Assembly (NCBI GenBank): GCA_965198725.1
Contig: CBDAPX010000001.1
Location: 1,364,001-1,428,000 of the forward strand
Reading direction: 5' to 3'
From: CBDAPX01 sp965198725
GTDB taxonomy: Bacteria > Pseudomonadota > Alphaproteobacteria > Rhodobacterales > Rhodobacteraceae
DNA: 64,000 nt
A program made the position numbers and the translations under genes. Shown in pieces: positions 44,471-52,838 of this stretch (position 1 is the first letter of the stretch; every line of letters starts with the position of its first letter). The notes below the pieces were generated by a model. That model saw only the letters and a list, made by a program, of their open reading frames with translations, was not told the origin of the DNA and ran no database searches.

Positions 44471-47388
44471 TGGCGGACACCAAAACCAACTGGAAAGTCG
44501 AAACGCGCACGCCTGCCTCGACCATTGCCGGACTGACGGCGCTCGGTCTGATTGTTCTGGCGTTCCTTGTGCCCACTTTTGCGGGCCGCGCCATGATCCA
44601 GGATTTGTTTTTCATCCTGACCCTGCTGATACTTGCTCAGTTTTGGAACCTTCTGGCTGGCTATGCCGGGCTTGTCAGCATTGGCCAACAGGCCTTTGTC
44701 GGCATGGGCGCTTACGCGATGTTCGGTGGCGTTGTGCTGTGGGGGATGGACCCGATCCCGGCCATCTTGTTGGGCGGCGTTGCCGCCATGATCCTGGCTG
44801 TTCCCACCGCCTATTTCGCGTTTCGACTGCAGGGCGCGTATTTTGCCATCGGCACATGGGTGATCGCAGAGGTCGTCCGCCTGTGCGTGGCCCAATGGAA
44901 AGCATTGGGTGGCGGCACGGGGACCTCTATGCCGCGCGAAGCCGCGCGCGAGATGATGGGGCTTGAGTTGATCAAAACCCTGTTTGACGTCAAAACCTCT
45001 GCCGCTCGCGATATCCTTGCTTATTGGATTGCCTTGATCCTGGCGGTTCTGACCATCGGCGGCATCTATTGGCTGCTGCGGACAAAGCGCGGGTTGGCAT
45101 TGGCCGCCGTACGCGACAACCCGGAAGCCGCGCGTTCTGTTGGGGTCGATGCGGCAGCGATGAAATGGGTCGTTTTCCTAATTTCCGCGCTGGGAACCGG
45201 TCTGGCTGGGGCCCTGATCTATATCCAGAAAGGGCGGATTTCCCCGGATGCCGCGTTCAGCGTCACCGACTGGACGGCATACGTCATCTTTGTCGTCGTG
45301 ATTGGCGGGATTGGAACCATCGAAGGGCCGATCATCGGCGTTCTGGTCTTCTTCCTGCTGCAATCGCTGTTTTCCGACTTTGGCAGCTGGTACCTCCTCG
45401 CGCTTGGGGCCTTGGGCATTGTGATCATGCTTTTTGCCCCGGGCGGGCTGTGGGGTCTGTTCACCGACCGCACCGGTATTCAGCTCTTTCCGATCCGGCG
45501 TCGCCTGAGCGGGGGGCCAATGGTGCCACCCGCTGGCGATCCGCAACCAAACCAACCTTCTTCACCAAACCCGGCCGCATCCGCCCCGGCGCGCGCGGCA
45601 GAGCCTGTTATTTCTCAAGGGAGGCACGACAACATGGCTGATATCACCACCGACGTTCTGATTATTGGAACCGGCCCCGCTGGGTCCGCCACAGCGGCAT
45701 TGCTGTCGACCTATGGGATCGAAAACATGGCGGTCAACCGGTACCGCTGGCTCGCCAATACGCCGCGGGCGCACATCACCAACCAACGCACGATGGAGGT
45801 TCTGCGCGATCTCGGCCAAGATGTCGAAGACGAAGGATACCTGTATTGCACCCCGAACGATCTGATGGGCAACAACGTGTTCTGTACGTCGTTGGCGGGG
45901 GAAGAGGTCGGCCGTCTGCACACGTGGGGCACGGCGCCGATGTCGGCGGCGGAACACAAGATGTCCAGCCCAACCCGCATGAACGACCTGCCGCAAACCT
46001 TCATGGAGCCGTTGCTGTTCAAGACCGCCTGTTCGCGGGGCACGCAGGCGCGGATGTCGACCGAATACATCAGCCATGAACAAGATGCCGAGGGTGTCAC
46101 CGCAACCCTTCTGGATCGGTTGACCGGCAATGAGTTGACCGTACGCGCCAAGTATTTGATCGGTGCGGATGGCGGCAACAGCCTGGTGGCGGAACATGCC
46201 CAGATCCCGATTGAGGGACAAATGGGTGTCGCCGGATCCATCAACCTGCTGTTCAAGGCGGACCTGTCCAAATACGTCGCACACCGCCCATCGGTTCTGT
46301 ACTGGGTGCTGCAACCCGGTTCCGACGTGGGTGGGATCGGCGCTGGCGTGGTGCGGATGGTACGTCCGTGGAACGAATGGCTGGCCATTTGGGGCTATGA
46401 CATCAACGAACCGCGCCCCGAACTGACCGATGACGAAGCCATCGCGATCATTCGGAACCTGATCGGCGATCAGGAGATCGAGATCGAGATGCAAGGCGTC
46501 AGCTATTGGACCGTCAACGACGCCTGGGCCACGCATATGCAAAACGGTCGGGTGTTCTGTATGGGTGACGCAACGCACCGCCACCCGCCGACCAATGGTT
46601 TGGGGTCGAACACGTCTATTCAGGATGCCTTCAACCTGGCGTGGAAACTGGCCGCCGTTCTCAAAGGCCAGGCCGGAGAGCAACTGCTGGAAACCTATTC
46701 GCAGGAACGTGCGCCGGTTGCAGCTCAGATTGTGCGTCGTGCTAATCAGTCGATGGGCGACTACGGCCCGATCTTTGGTGCCTTGGGTATGGCGCCCGGC
46801 ATGGGGCCAGAAGAGTTTGCCAAGAACCTCGACGATCTGGCCGCCAATACCGACGACGCCGAAGCGTCGCGCAAAGCGCTGCGAGACGCCATTGCGTTCA
46901 AGAAATACGAGTTTGACGCGCATGGTGTCGAAATGAACCAGCGCTACAAATCGGACGCGATTGTCACGGATGGTCAGCTGGAACCCGCATTCGCAATGGA
47001 CGAAGAGCTGTATTACCAACCGACGACATGGCCCGGCGCGCGCGTGCCACATGTCTGGCTCTATGATGCAAATGGCGTCAAGCACTCGACACTCGATCTC
47101 TGCGGGCAGGGTAAGTTCTCTGTTCTGACCGGTATCGGTGGCGATGGTTGGATCGAAGCCGCAAAAACGGTCGGCGCCGAATTGGGCATCGAGATTTCAA
47201 CGTGCAAGATCGGTCCGCGTTGTGACGTCAACGACTATGTCGGTGATTGGGCCCGCGCACGGGAAACCGAAGACAGCGGTATCGTTCTTGTCCGTCCTGA
47301 CCAGCATGTCGCGTGGCGTCATGAAACCATTGCCGATGACCCGACCGCCGAGTTGCGCCGTGTTCTGACGTCGATCTTGGCACGCTAA
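44470..47388 (+). CDS. LivM-type permease in frame with FAD-dependent aromatic hydroxylase (972-codon frame)
   Basis: A single uninterrupted frame. Residues 1-345 are a complete LivM permease (about nine hydrophobic segments; LLAGYAGLVSIGQQAFVGMGAY, RSVGVDAAAMKW, IGTIEGPIIG, APGGLWGLFTDRTG). Residues about 346-388 are a Pro/Ala-rich linker (GGPMVPPAGDPQPNQPSSPN). Residues 389-972 are an FAD monooxygenase. No stop separates them, so translation of the permease must run into the hydroxylase, giving a membrane-tethered enzyme on the cytoplasmic side. An internal AAGGGAGG nine bases before ATG 45634 means a free hydroxylase is also likely. Whether the fusion is made or the permease stop was simply lost cannot be told from sequence. 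Confidence 0.85.
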   Translation: MADTKTNWKVETRTPASTIAGLTALGLIVLAFLVPTFAGRAMIQDLFFILTLLILAQFWNLLAGYAGLVSIGQQAFVGMGAYAMFGGVVLWGMDPIPAILLGGVAAMILAVPTAYFAFRLQGAYFAIGTWVIAEVVRLCVAQWKALGGGTGTSMPREAAREMMGLELIKTLFDVKTSAARDILAYWIALILAVLTIGGIYWLLRTKRGLALAAVRDNPEAARSVGVDAAAMKWVVFLISALGTGLAGALIYIQKGRISPDAAFSVTDWTAYVIFVVVIGGIGTIEGPIIGVLVFFLLQSLFSDFGSWYLLALGALGIVIMLFAPGGLWGLFTDRTGIQLFPIRRRLSGGPMVPPAGDPQPNQPSSPNPAASAPARAAEPVISQGRHDNMADITTDVLIIGTGPAGSATAALLSTYGIENMAVNRYRWLANTPRAHITNQRTMEVLRDLGQDVEDEGYLYCTPNDLMGNNVFCTSLAGEEVGRLHTWGTAPMSAAEHKMSSPTRMNDLPQTFMEPLLFKTACSRGTQARMSTEYISHEQDAEGVTATLLDRLTGNELTVRAKYLIGADGGNSLVAEHAQIPIEGQMGVAGSINLLFKADLSKYVAHRPSVLYWVLQPGSDVGGIGAGVVRMVRPWNEWLAIWGYDINEPRPELTDDEAIAIIRNLIGDQEIEIEMQGVSYWTVNDAWATHMQNGRVFCMGDATHRHPPTNGLGSNTSIQDAFNLAWKLAAVLKGQAGEQLLETYSQERAPVAAQIVRRANQSMGDYGPIFGALGMAPGMGPEEFAKNLDDLAANTDDAEASRKALRDAIAFKKYEFDAHGVEMNQRYKSDAIVTDGQLEPAFAMDEELYYQPTTWPGARVPHVWLYDANGVKHSTLDLCGQGKFSVLTGIGGDGWIEAAKTVGAELGIEISTCKIGPRCDVNDYVGDWARARETEDSGIVLVRPDQHVAWRHETIADDPTAELRRVLTSILAR
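45634..47388 (+). CDS. FAD-dependent aromatic monooxygenase (phenol/resorcinol hydroxylase-like), internal start
   Basis: 584 residues from an internal ATG with SD AAGGGAGG at 45617-45624. FAD-binding GxGxxG in DVLIIGTGPAGSATAALLS. The second FAD motif is GRVFCMGDATHRHPPTNGLGSNT followed by IQDAFNLAWKLAAVLKG, and a thioredoxin-like C-terminal region follows (IGGDGWIEAAKTVGAELGI), as in PheA/TfdB-type phenol hydroxylases. With the flanking hydroxyquinol-type dioxygenase and maleylacetate reductase it probably hydroxylates resorcinol or a related phenol to hydroxyquinol. The exact substrate is inferred from context only. Confidence 0.87.
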   Translation: MADITTDVLIIGTGPAGSATAALLSTYGIENMAVNRYRWLANTPRAHITNQRTMEVLRDLGQDVEDEGYLYCTPNDLMGNNVFCTSLAGEEVGRLHTWGTAPMSAAEHKMSSPTRMNDLPQTFMEPLLFKTACSRGTQARMSTEYISHEQDAEGVTATLLDRLTGNELTVRAKYLIGADGGNSLVAEHAQIPIEGQMGVAGSINLLFKADLSKYVAHRPSVLYWVLQPGSDVGGIGAGVVRMVRPWNEWLAIWGYDINEPRPELTDDEAIAIIRNLIGDQEIEIEMQGVSYWTVNDAWATHMQNGRVFCMGDATHRHPPTNGLGSNTSIQDAFNLAWKLAAVLKGQAGEQLLETYSQERAPVAAQIVRRANQSMGDYGPIFGALGMAPGMGPEEFAKNLDDLAANTDDAEASRKALRDAIAFKKYEFDAHGVEMNQRYKSDAIVTDGQLEPAFAMDEELYYQPTTWPGARVPHVWLYDANGVKHSTLDLCGQGKFSVLTGIGGDGWIEAAKTVGAELGIEISTCKIGPRCDVNDYVGDWARARETEDSGIVLVRPDQHVAWRHETIADDPTAELRRVLTSILAR

Positions 47389-47419
47389 GGCCTCCCCCCA
47401 AATGTTAGAGGAAACCACA

Positions 47420-48301
47420 ATGGATACCTATGAACTGGGTTATTTTTCCGAAGAAAACTCTGCTGATGTTGTGATCGAGCGCAACAAGAACGCCAAGGAC
47501 GAACGCCTGAAAGAAGTGATGGAATCTATCGTTCGTCACATGCATGCGGCGGTCAAAGAGATCCAGCCAACGCAGGAAGAATGGTTTGAAGCCATCATGT
47601 TCCTGACGCGCACAGGGCATAAATGCGATGACTGGCGGCAAGAATTTGTGTTGCTGTCGGATACGCTTGGCGTGTCCATGCTGGTCGATGCGATCAATTC
47701 GCGCCGGCCTGATGGGGCATCCGAAAACACCGTCCTGGGGCCGTTCCATATCGAGGGATCGCCAGAGCTGGAAATGGGTGCAAACATCAACCTTGATAGC
47801 AAGGGCGAGCCGATGTTTGTCCACGGGCGCATTCTGGACATCCATGGCAACCGGATTGAAGGGGCCGAGCTGGACGTGTGGCAGGCCAATGACGAAGGCT
47901 TCTATGATGTTCAGCAAAAGGGCATTCAGCCAGACTTCAATCTGCGTGGCAAATTCAAGACGGGGCCGGACGGGCGTTATTTCTTCATCGGTGCCAAGCC
48001 CAAGTTTTATCCGATCCCGGCAGATGGTCCTGTTGGACAGTTGATGGACATGTTGGGTCGGCAAACGTTCCGGCCTGCCCATTTCCACTACATCATCACC
48101 AAGGATGGCTATGACACCCTGACCACGCATATCTTCGATCCGGATGATCCGTACATCAAATCGGACGCGGTCTTTGGCGTGAAAGAGAGCTTAATGGCCA
48201 AATTTGAACCCATTGAAGACCCCGAAAGGGCCGCGGCAGTGGGGCTTGAAGGCAAGTATTACGATGTCGAGCACGATTTCGTGCTCGCACCGGCCAAATA
48301 A
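47420..48301 (+). CDS. Hydroxyquinol 1,2-dioxygenase-like intradiol dioxygenase
   Basis: 293 residues from ATG 47420, placed 7 nt after AGAGGA; an ATG at 47402 lacks an SD. Intradiol dioxygenase N-terminal domain, then the catalytic domain with all four ligands: Tyr162 (EGFYDVQQ), Tyr197 (PKFYPIPADGPVG), His221 and His223 (RPAHFHYII). The ENTVLGPFHIEGSP motif favours the hydroxyquinol group over catechol. It opens hydroxyquinol to maleylacetate, the substrate of the reductase upstream. It is the last gene of the operon. Confidence 0.9.
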   Translation: MDTYELGYFSEENSADVVIERNKNAKDERLKEVMESIVRHMHAAVKEIQPTQEEWFEAIMFLTRTGHKCDDWRQEFVLLSDTLGVSMLVDAINSRRPDGASENTVLGPFHIEGSPELEMGANINLDSKGEPMFVHGRILDIHGNRIEGAELDVWQANDEGFYDVQQKGIQPDFNLRGKFKTGPDGRYFFIGAKPKFYPIPADGPVGQLMDMLGRQTFRPAHFHYIITKDGYDTLTTHIFDPDDPYIKSDAVFGVKESLMAKFEPIEDPERAAAVGLEGKYYDVEHDFVLAPAK

Positions 48302-48308
48302 GCGCAGA

Positions 48309-48713
48309 TCAGGACGCGGGTTTCAGGTAATCCGCGTCCTCAACATGTTCCAGCCATATTGCGGCGGACCCATCTTCCATTTCCTGCATCGCGATATGGG
48401 ACATGGTGGTCTGCGGACCGGCCCCGTGCCAGTGTTCCACATGGGGCGGGATGAAAACCGAATCCCCGGCAGAGATGACTTTGGGGTCATCATCGCGAAA
48501 GCCGATCAACCCCGAACCAGAGACAACATGCAGGGTTTGACCCAGCGGGTGCGTGTGCCACGCGGTCCGCGCGCCCGGTTCAAAGGTCACGCAAAGCGCA
48601 TTCAGGCGCGCGGGTTCTGGCGCTGAAATAATCGGGTCCTGCCACACGGTTCCGGTAAACCATTCCGCCGGCGCGCGTTTGCTTGGGCGCTCTCCGGATT
48701 TGTAGAGCATCAT
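48309..48713 (-). CDS. Cupin-domain protein
   Basis: 134 residues starting MMLYKSGERPSKRAPAEWFTG at 48713, chosen for the SD AGGAAAGGAAC and family start; the frame is open to ATG 48782. Single cupin barrel with metal motif TAWHTHPLGQTLHVVSG and HVEHWHGAGPQT. Homologues of this small type are common beside carboxymuconolactone decarboxylase-like proteins and are annotated only as cupin. It converges on the hydroxyquinol dioxygenase gene 7 bp away. Confidence 0.85.
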   Translation of the reverse strand: MMLYKSGERPSKRAPAEWFTGTVWQDPIISAPEPARLNALCVTFEPGARTAWHTHPLGQTLHVVSGSGLIGFRDDDPKVISAGDSVFIPPHVEHWHGAGPQTTMSHIAMQEMEDGSAAIWLEHVEDADYLKPAS

Positions 48714-48784
48714 TGCGTTCTGTTCCTTTCCTCGCGACGGGTCTTTTTTGACTGTTTCAAACTGTTCACGTGGCTTTGCCATCT

Positions 48785-48810
48785 TTCAGTGTGATACATA
48801 TGGCACTGAA
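48785..48810. promoter_or_regulatory. Dyad upstream of the cupin gene
   Basis: TTCAGTG-N12-CACTGAA is a perfect 7-bp inverted repeat between the divergent cupin and small exported protein genes, about 70 bp before each start. It is a typical size for a dimeric repressor site; the regulator is not known. Confidence 0.5.
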
Positions 48811-48875
48811 TGAATGTTTGTTTGGGTTGTAACATCATGCCCGCACCGTATCAGAAAATATCGAAAGGAATTACC

Positions 48876-49130
48876 ATGCTGTTTCGTTCGTTTGCGATCG
48901 CTTTGCTGATCACCGGCCCGGCTTGGGCGGGCCCTGTGAAAAAGGCCGACAAGGTGGTCGATTCCGCGCAAGAGGCCGTTGATCCGGATTGCACCGTGTC
49001 CAAAGCCGCCAAAGGGGCCGCGATGAAAGCCACCGTGGGTGTCGGTAATCGTTGTGATGTCGCCGAAACCGCCCGCGATGTGACCGGGGTCGACGGCAAA
49101 GGTGAGGACATCAAGGACGTGCTCAACTAA
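48876..49130 (+). CDS. Small exported protein of unknown function
   Basis: 84 residues from ATG 48876 with SD GAAAGGAATTACC. A Sec signal peptide MLFRSFAIALLITGPAWAG is followed by a short charged mature region with two cysteines (DPDCTVSKAAKGAAMK, GNRCDVAETARDV) that could form one disulfide. No family is recognised. The stop overlaps the end of the convergent DUF1513 gene. Confidence 0.7.
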   Translation: MLFRSFAIALLITGPAWAGPVKKADKVVDSAQEAVDPDCTVSKAAKGAAMKATVGVGNRCDVAETARDVTGVDGKGEDIKDVLN

Positions 49131-50197
49131 GCGGATATCGCAACCAAGTGGTTGTCCCATTTCAACGCGTTTTGGTTCAGGTGATGTGCCCCGCGTGCGT
49201 TGAGTTCCTGCAGCCCACCTAAGCCATCCGACAATAAAACGGCGTCGCCAACCGAAGCGGCGCCGCAGACATCAGGTTGGGAAATCGTTTCTTTCAACGA
49301 ACCGCCAAGATCAAAGATATAGGCCTGTCCGCCGCGCGGTGACGTCACCGCGATGTGGTCGGATGTGCAGGCCACGCTGCCCAGGTATCCTTGGGCTTGA
49401 ATGGACGTTGCAACGTCCATTTCGGCAGGTACGAGGCCTTGTCCCGGCCTGTAAATGGCCAGCAAAGGCGGCGCTTCGAACACGTCTCCCTGCCATTGGC
49501 AGGCGCATGCGATGCTGCCATCGGGGCCCGCCGCGATATGGCGAATGGAATTCTGGTGGAGCGTTTCGTCCAACATGGCCTGATCTCGAACGGTCAGGTC
49601 CGCAGCCAGTATAGTCAGGTTGGGGCGCATCGTGTCGAGGTTCAGCTTTTCGCGCCCTCTATCGGGATGTGTTTTGATCCCTCCGTTGGCGATGGCAAAA
49701 CTGCCATCCGACAGGCGGATGATTTCATGCGGGCCAATACCGCCACTGGATATTTCGCCGACCCGCTGATAGCCATCCTGCCTTGACCAAATGCCTATGC
49801 GGCCTTCGCCACTTTCGATGTCATTCTCTGGTGTCAGAAGGTGTTTGCCATCCGCGGTAAAGGCGCCATGACCGTAAAAGTGATGGCCAAAAGGGGCCGT
49901 CATCCGGGCAATCTCTTGCCCGGTGCGGCAATCGATCGTGATCGCAAAGGTGCCGGGTCGACGGGCGAACGCAACCGCCTCTGCCGCAGACGGGTGTGCT
50001 GCGGCGGCATGACCACGATCGGGCAAGGGGATTTGAAAGGCTTGCGAACCGTCGCGCCGAATGCCGCACAGGGCATAGGTACCATTCTTCAGCTGTGCCG
50101 CGCCAAGGCATACAGGGCCGCCGACATCGGCCCAGCCCAGTTTTGTCATCGCCGCGCTTGCCAATATTCCGGTCAGGACCGTTCGACGCCTTGGCAT
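49127..50197 (-). CDS. DUF1513 protein (exported beta-propeller-like)
   Basis: 356 residues from ATG 50197 (MPRRRTVLTGILASAAMTKL), whose RRR and following hydrophobic stretch look like a twin-arginine signal. Repeats of about 45 residues (GHHFYGHGAFTADGKHLLTPENDIESGEGRIG interrupted here: GAFTADGKHLLTPEND, then GEGRIGIWSRQDGYQRVGE) suggest a propeller. DUF1513 genes regularly accompany imelysin and di-heme genes in iron-related operons of marine bacteria. It is the last gene of this minus-strand operon and starts 1 bp after the imelysin stop. Confidence 0.85.
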   Translation of the reverse strand: MPRRRTVLTGILASAAMTKLGWADVGGPVCLGAAQLKNGTYALCGIRRDGSQAFQIPLPDRGHAAAAHPSAAEAVAFARRPGTFAITIDCRTGQEIARMTAPFGHHFYGHGAFTADGKHLLTPENDIESGEGRIGIWSRQDGYQRVGEISSGGIGPHEIIRLSDGSFAIANGGIKTHPDRGREKLNLDTMRPNLTILAADLTVRDQAMLDETLHQNSIRHIAAGPDGSIACACQWQGDVFEAPPLLAIYRPGQGLVPAEMDVATSIQAQGYLGSVACTSDHIAVTSPRGGQAYIFDLGGSLKETISQPDVCGAASVGDAVLLSDGLGGLQELNARGAHHLNQNALKWDNHLVAISA

Positions 50198-50198
50198 A

Positions 50199-51175
50199 TC
50201 AATCCCCGTCGAGTGAATTGAAGCCCGCGGAAATCCCCATCGGGGCACCGATCTCGTTTGTCGCGTCTTCCTGAATTTGCGCGACATAGTTTTGCAGCCC
50301 TCCAATCCGGATCCGTTTCGAAGGATCGGCCACGCCCGCAAAGCTTGGGTCGTCAAGCCGCTCGGCAACCGTTATCGCCCGGTCAAACCGGGTGATCGTG
50401 TTGCCCGCTTGTCCGCCTGACAATTCACTGGTCATGTCGCGCAAGGCCATGAGGTTCAAAACAACATTGCGTTGACTGCGATCTGATCTGCGCGCTTCCG
50501 CTCTGGTGGGGCGGGGTCGCTCATAGGTGCCCAGCGGGCGGCCCAGTCGCTGGGTGTGAATGAATTCCAAGCCGGTCATCAGGCTGGTGAAAACGGCCTG
50601 AGTGGCTTCCGCGCCAGAGCGATAGATTTCATTTCCGGCTGTTCCCGCTGTCATGACGGTTGTGCCATAGGTTTCCAGTCTTCAGCCAACACCGCGGCGT
50701 TCGTGGCCAAGTCCAGCGAAATGGCCCCAATCAGTTGACAGGCATAGGGGTCGGCCGCGTCGATATCGAACAACAAACGTTCCAATGCGGGAAAACCGCG
50801 TGCAGCGACCGACACATCTGGGAACGCTTCTGGGTCCGCGACGATCGGATCCTCGGTGCTGATCAGTTTTCCAATCGCTTTGCCTGTATGATTTTTGGGG
50901 TCTGGCCAAAAGGAAATTGCAAGAGCAAGCCCGCGGCTTTCAACGGGTCCGAATTGCACATGGCTGATGCCCATCCAGCTGTCATACGCATCATGATAGG
51001 CCGCCTTTATGGCGTCTCTGTCGCACGTGCCGGCGGCCTCTGCGAGATCGGAGGTTTCGGCGGCCAATGCAGCGTACCCAGGTTGGATATGGTTTAAAAC
51101 GACTTCGTTCAGTCCCGACAAGGCAGGGATCGGTAGGATGGCCAGCAAAGCGCCAATAGGGAACAACCGCATCAC
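50199..51175 (-). pseudogene. Imelysin-family protein, split by a frameshift
   Basis: Two frames together make one imelysin-like protein of about 325 residues. The first (51175-50651) has a signal peptide (MMRLFPIGALLAILPIPALS), DSWMGISHVQFGPVE and FPALERLLFD, and ends AEDWKPMAQPS. The second (50654-50199) begins TAGTAGNEIYRSGAEATQAVF and has TGLEFIHTQRLGRPLGTYERPRPTRAEA split across the usual motif. In intact relatives WKPYAQ runs directly into the LLTAGQPGN-type sequence, so one base is missing near 50655. The ATGA overlap could allow coupled translation of two pieces, so function is not excluded. Confidence 0.8.
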
Positions 51176-52692
51176 AGGCTCTCCAGGAATTTTAACAGCG
51201 CGTCGCGCTGGTCTTTTGGCATTTCGACAACGGCATCGCGTGCTTTTTGCGCCTCACCGCCATGCCACAGGATCGCTTCGAGCAGCGATCTTGCCCGGCC
51301 ATCATGCAGGAATTGGGTGTGCCCGCTGACCTGTTCGGTTAACCCGATCCCCCAAAGCGGCGGCGTCCGCCATTCGCGGCCATTGGCGCGCGCCTCGGGG
51401 CGGTGATCGGCCAGTCCTTCGCCCATATCGTGCAACAGCATGTCCGTGTAGGGCCAAATGAGTTGAAAGCTTTGTTCGGGTTGATCTTCCAATCTGTGCG
51501 TGACGAATTTTGGCTGGTGGCACCCGGTGCAGCCCACATCATAAAAGACCTTTTTGCCTTTCAGCACGGTTGTGTCGTCGACGTCCCGCCGCGCCGGTAC
51601 CGCAAGGTTGCGGGAATAGAACGTCACCAGCTCTAACCCCTCATCAGATATTTCGGTGTCGTTGTGATCGGCTGTGTTGCCGTTCGGGGCCGCGCGGCAT
51701 GCCTCTTGGACATCCGTGCACTCTCCCCAACCCGATGGGAACAGAGTAGATGAGATGCCAATGTCGTTTACAAAGGCTGCTGCGCTATGTTCGTGAATGG
51801 TCGCCACACCGGCTTTCAGCCCGAACCGCCCCAACATGGGACGATCAAATTCGGCGGACCAAACGATGTTTGCACGGCCTGAAATGCCGTCCTTGTCGGT
51901 GTCATCCGGATCGGTCAAAGCAAGGATGTCTTCCGCTGGGATCGCTTCGAGAAGGCCCAGGCCAATCATTTGCGGAGCAATCCTTGGGCTCAGCATTGCG
52001 TCCGGGTGCAAAGGCCCATAGCCAAGGTCAGCGGCTTCATACTTGGGCGTCCGAAGACGGGCTGTTTCGCCATCTGACAGGGTGACCTCAATCTCGTCAT
52101 AGGTGACGCTCAAACGGTATTCCGCGGCGTGCCCGGCAAGGCCAAAGTCCTGTAGCTGCTCGCCATAAACCGGGTCGGGTCGGGTGGCGAAATATCCTTC
52201 GATTTGGTGAATGGCATCCTCCGGGTCGCCGGGAATGGACACGCGCAACAGCATGGAAACCGCCGTGTCGCCTGTCCCGTTCGGAGTATGACCGCGCCCG
52301 TCTTTCAGATGACACCTTTGGCACGAACGCGCGTTGTAAAGTGGCCCAAGACCATCTGACGCCAGCGTTGAAGATGGGGATGAAACCCAGAGCTTCTTGA
52401 AAAGCCCATTGCCCACGCGGAAATCGAGTTCTTTTTCAAAACTGATGTTGGCCGACGGTTGTGAAAAGACGTCCGGGGACTGGCTGGCGCGCACTGTCGC
52501 ACCACCGCCCGGATTGTTTTCAAAGGCTTCGGCCGTTTCGAAGTTTTCGGTCGGCTTCACGACGTTTGCGATGCGTGCGGCTTCGGCTTCTGTCCGAGGA
52601 ACCGTGTTCAAATGGTCGAAAGTCAGCTCAATCGCCGCAGCGCTTCCTGCCAGAATAAACAGGCTGATGGTTACGAAACACGTCGCTTTCAT
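51172..52692 (-). CDS. Di-heme oxidoreductase-like protein (DUF1111 type)
   Basis: 506 residues from ATG 52692 (MKATCFVTISLFILAGSAAA, signal peptide). Two haem c sites: CQRCH (ARSCQRCHLKDGRGHTPNG) and CTGCH (DVGCTGCHQPKFVTH). The C-terminal part DMGEGLADHRPEARANGREWRTPPLWGIG with TQFLHDGRARSLLEAILWHGGEA is characteristic of the periplasmic di-heme oxidoredictase family that resembles cytochrome c peroxidases. It lies between two imelysin genes and probably oxidises or reduces iron or its ligands during uptake; that is inference. Confidence 0.85.
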   Translation of the reverse strand: MKATCFVTISLFILAGSAAAIELTFDHLNTVPRTEAEAARIANVVKPTENFETAEAFENNPGGGATVRASQSPDVFSQPSANISFEKELDFRVGNGLFKKLWVSSPSSTLASDGLGPLYNARSCQRCHLKDGRGHTPNGTGDTAVSMLLRVSIPGDPEDAIHQIEGYFATRPDPVYGEQLQDFGLAGHAAEYRLSVTYDEIEVTLSDGETARLRTPKYEAADLGYGPLHPDAMLSPRIAPQMIGLGLLEAIPAEDILALTDPDDTDKDGISGRANIVWSAEFDRPMLGRFGLKAGVATIHEHSAAAFVNDIGISSTLFPSGWGECTDVQEACRAAPNGNTADHNDTEISDEGLELVTFYSRNLAVPARRDVDDTTVLKGKKVFYDVGCTGCHQPKFVTHRLEDQPEQSFQLIWPYTDMLLHDMGEGLADHRPEARANGREWRTPPLWGIGLTEQVSGHTQFLHDGRARSLLEAILWHGGEAQKARDAVVEMPKDQRDALLKFLESL

Positions 52693-52838
52693 AGCTTTGC
52701 CGTACCACGTCGTCATCACGATATATCGCGGTTGGGATCCGAACCAGCCCGGGCCAGTCGACAATACCGTGAGCTGCGCGCGACACGGTGTCCCGATAGA
52801 GCGGACCCGCACATGTTCGCGCTGGTCCGGCCCTTACT

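Noticed and set aside
47402..47419. Hydroxyquinol dioxygenase start at ATG 47402
   Set aside because: The SD AGAGGA lies inside this stretch and points to ATG 47420.
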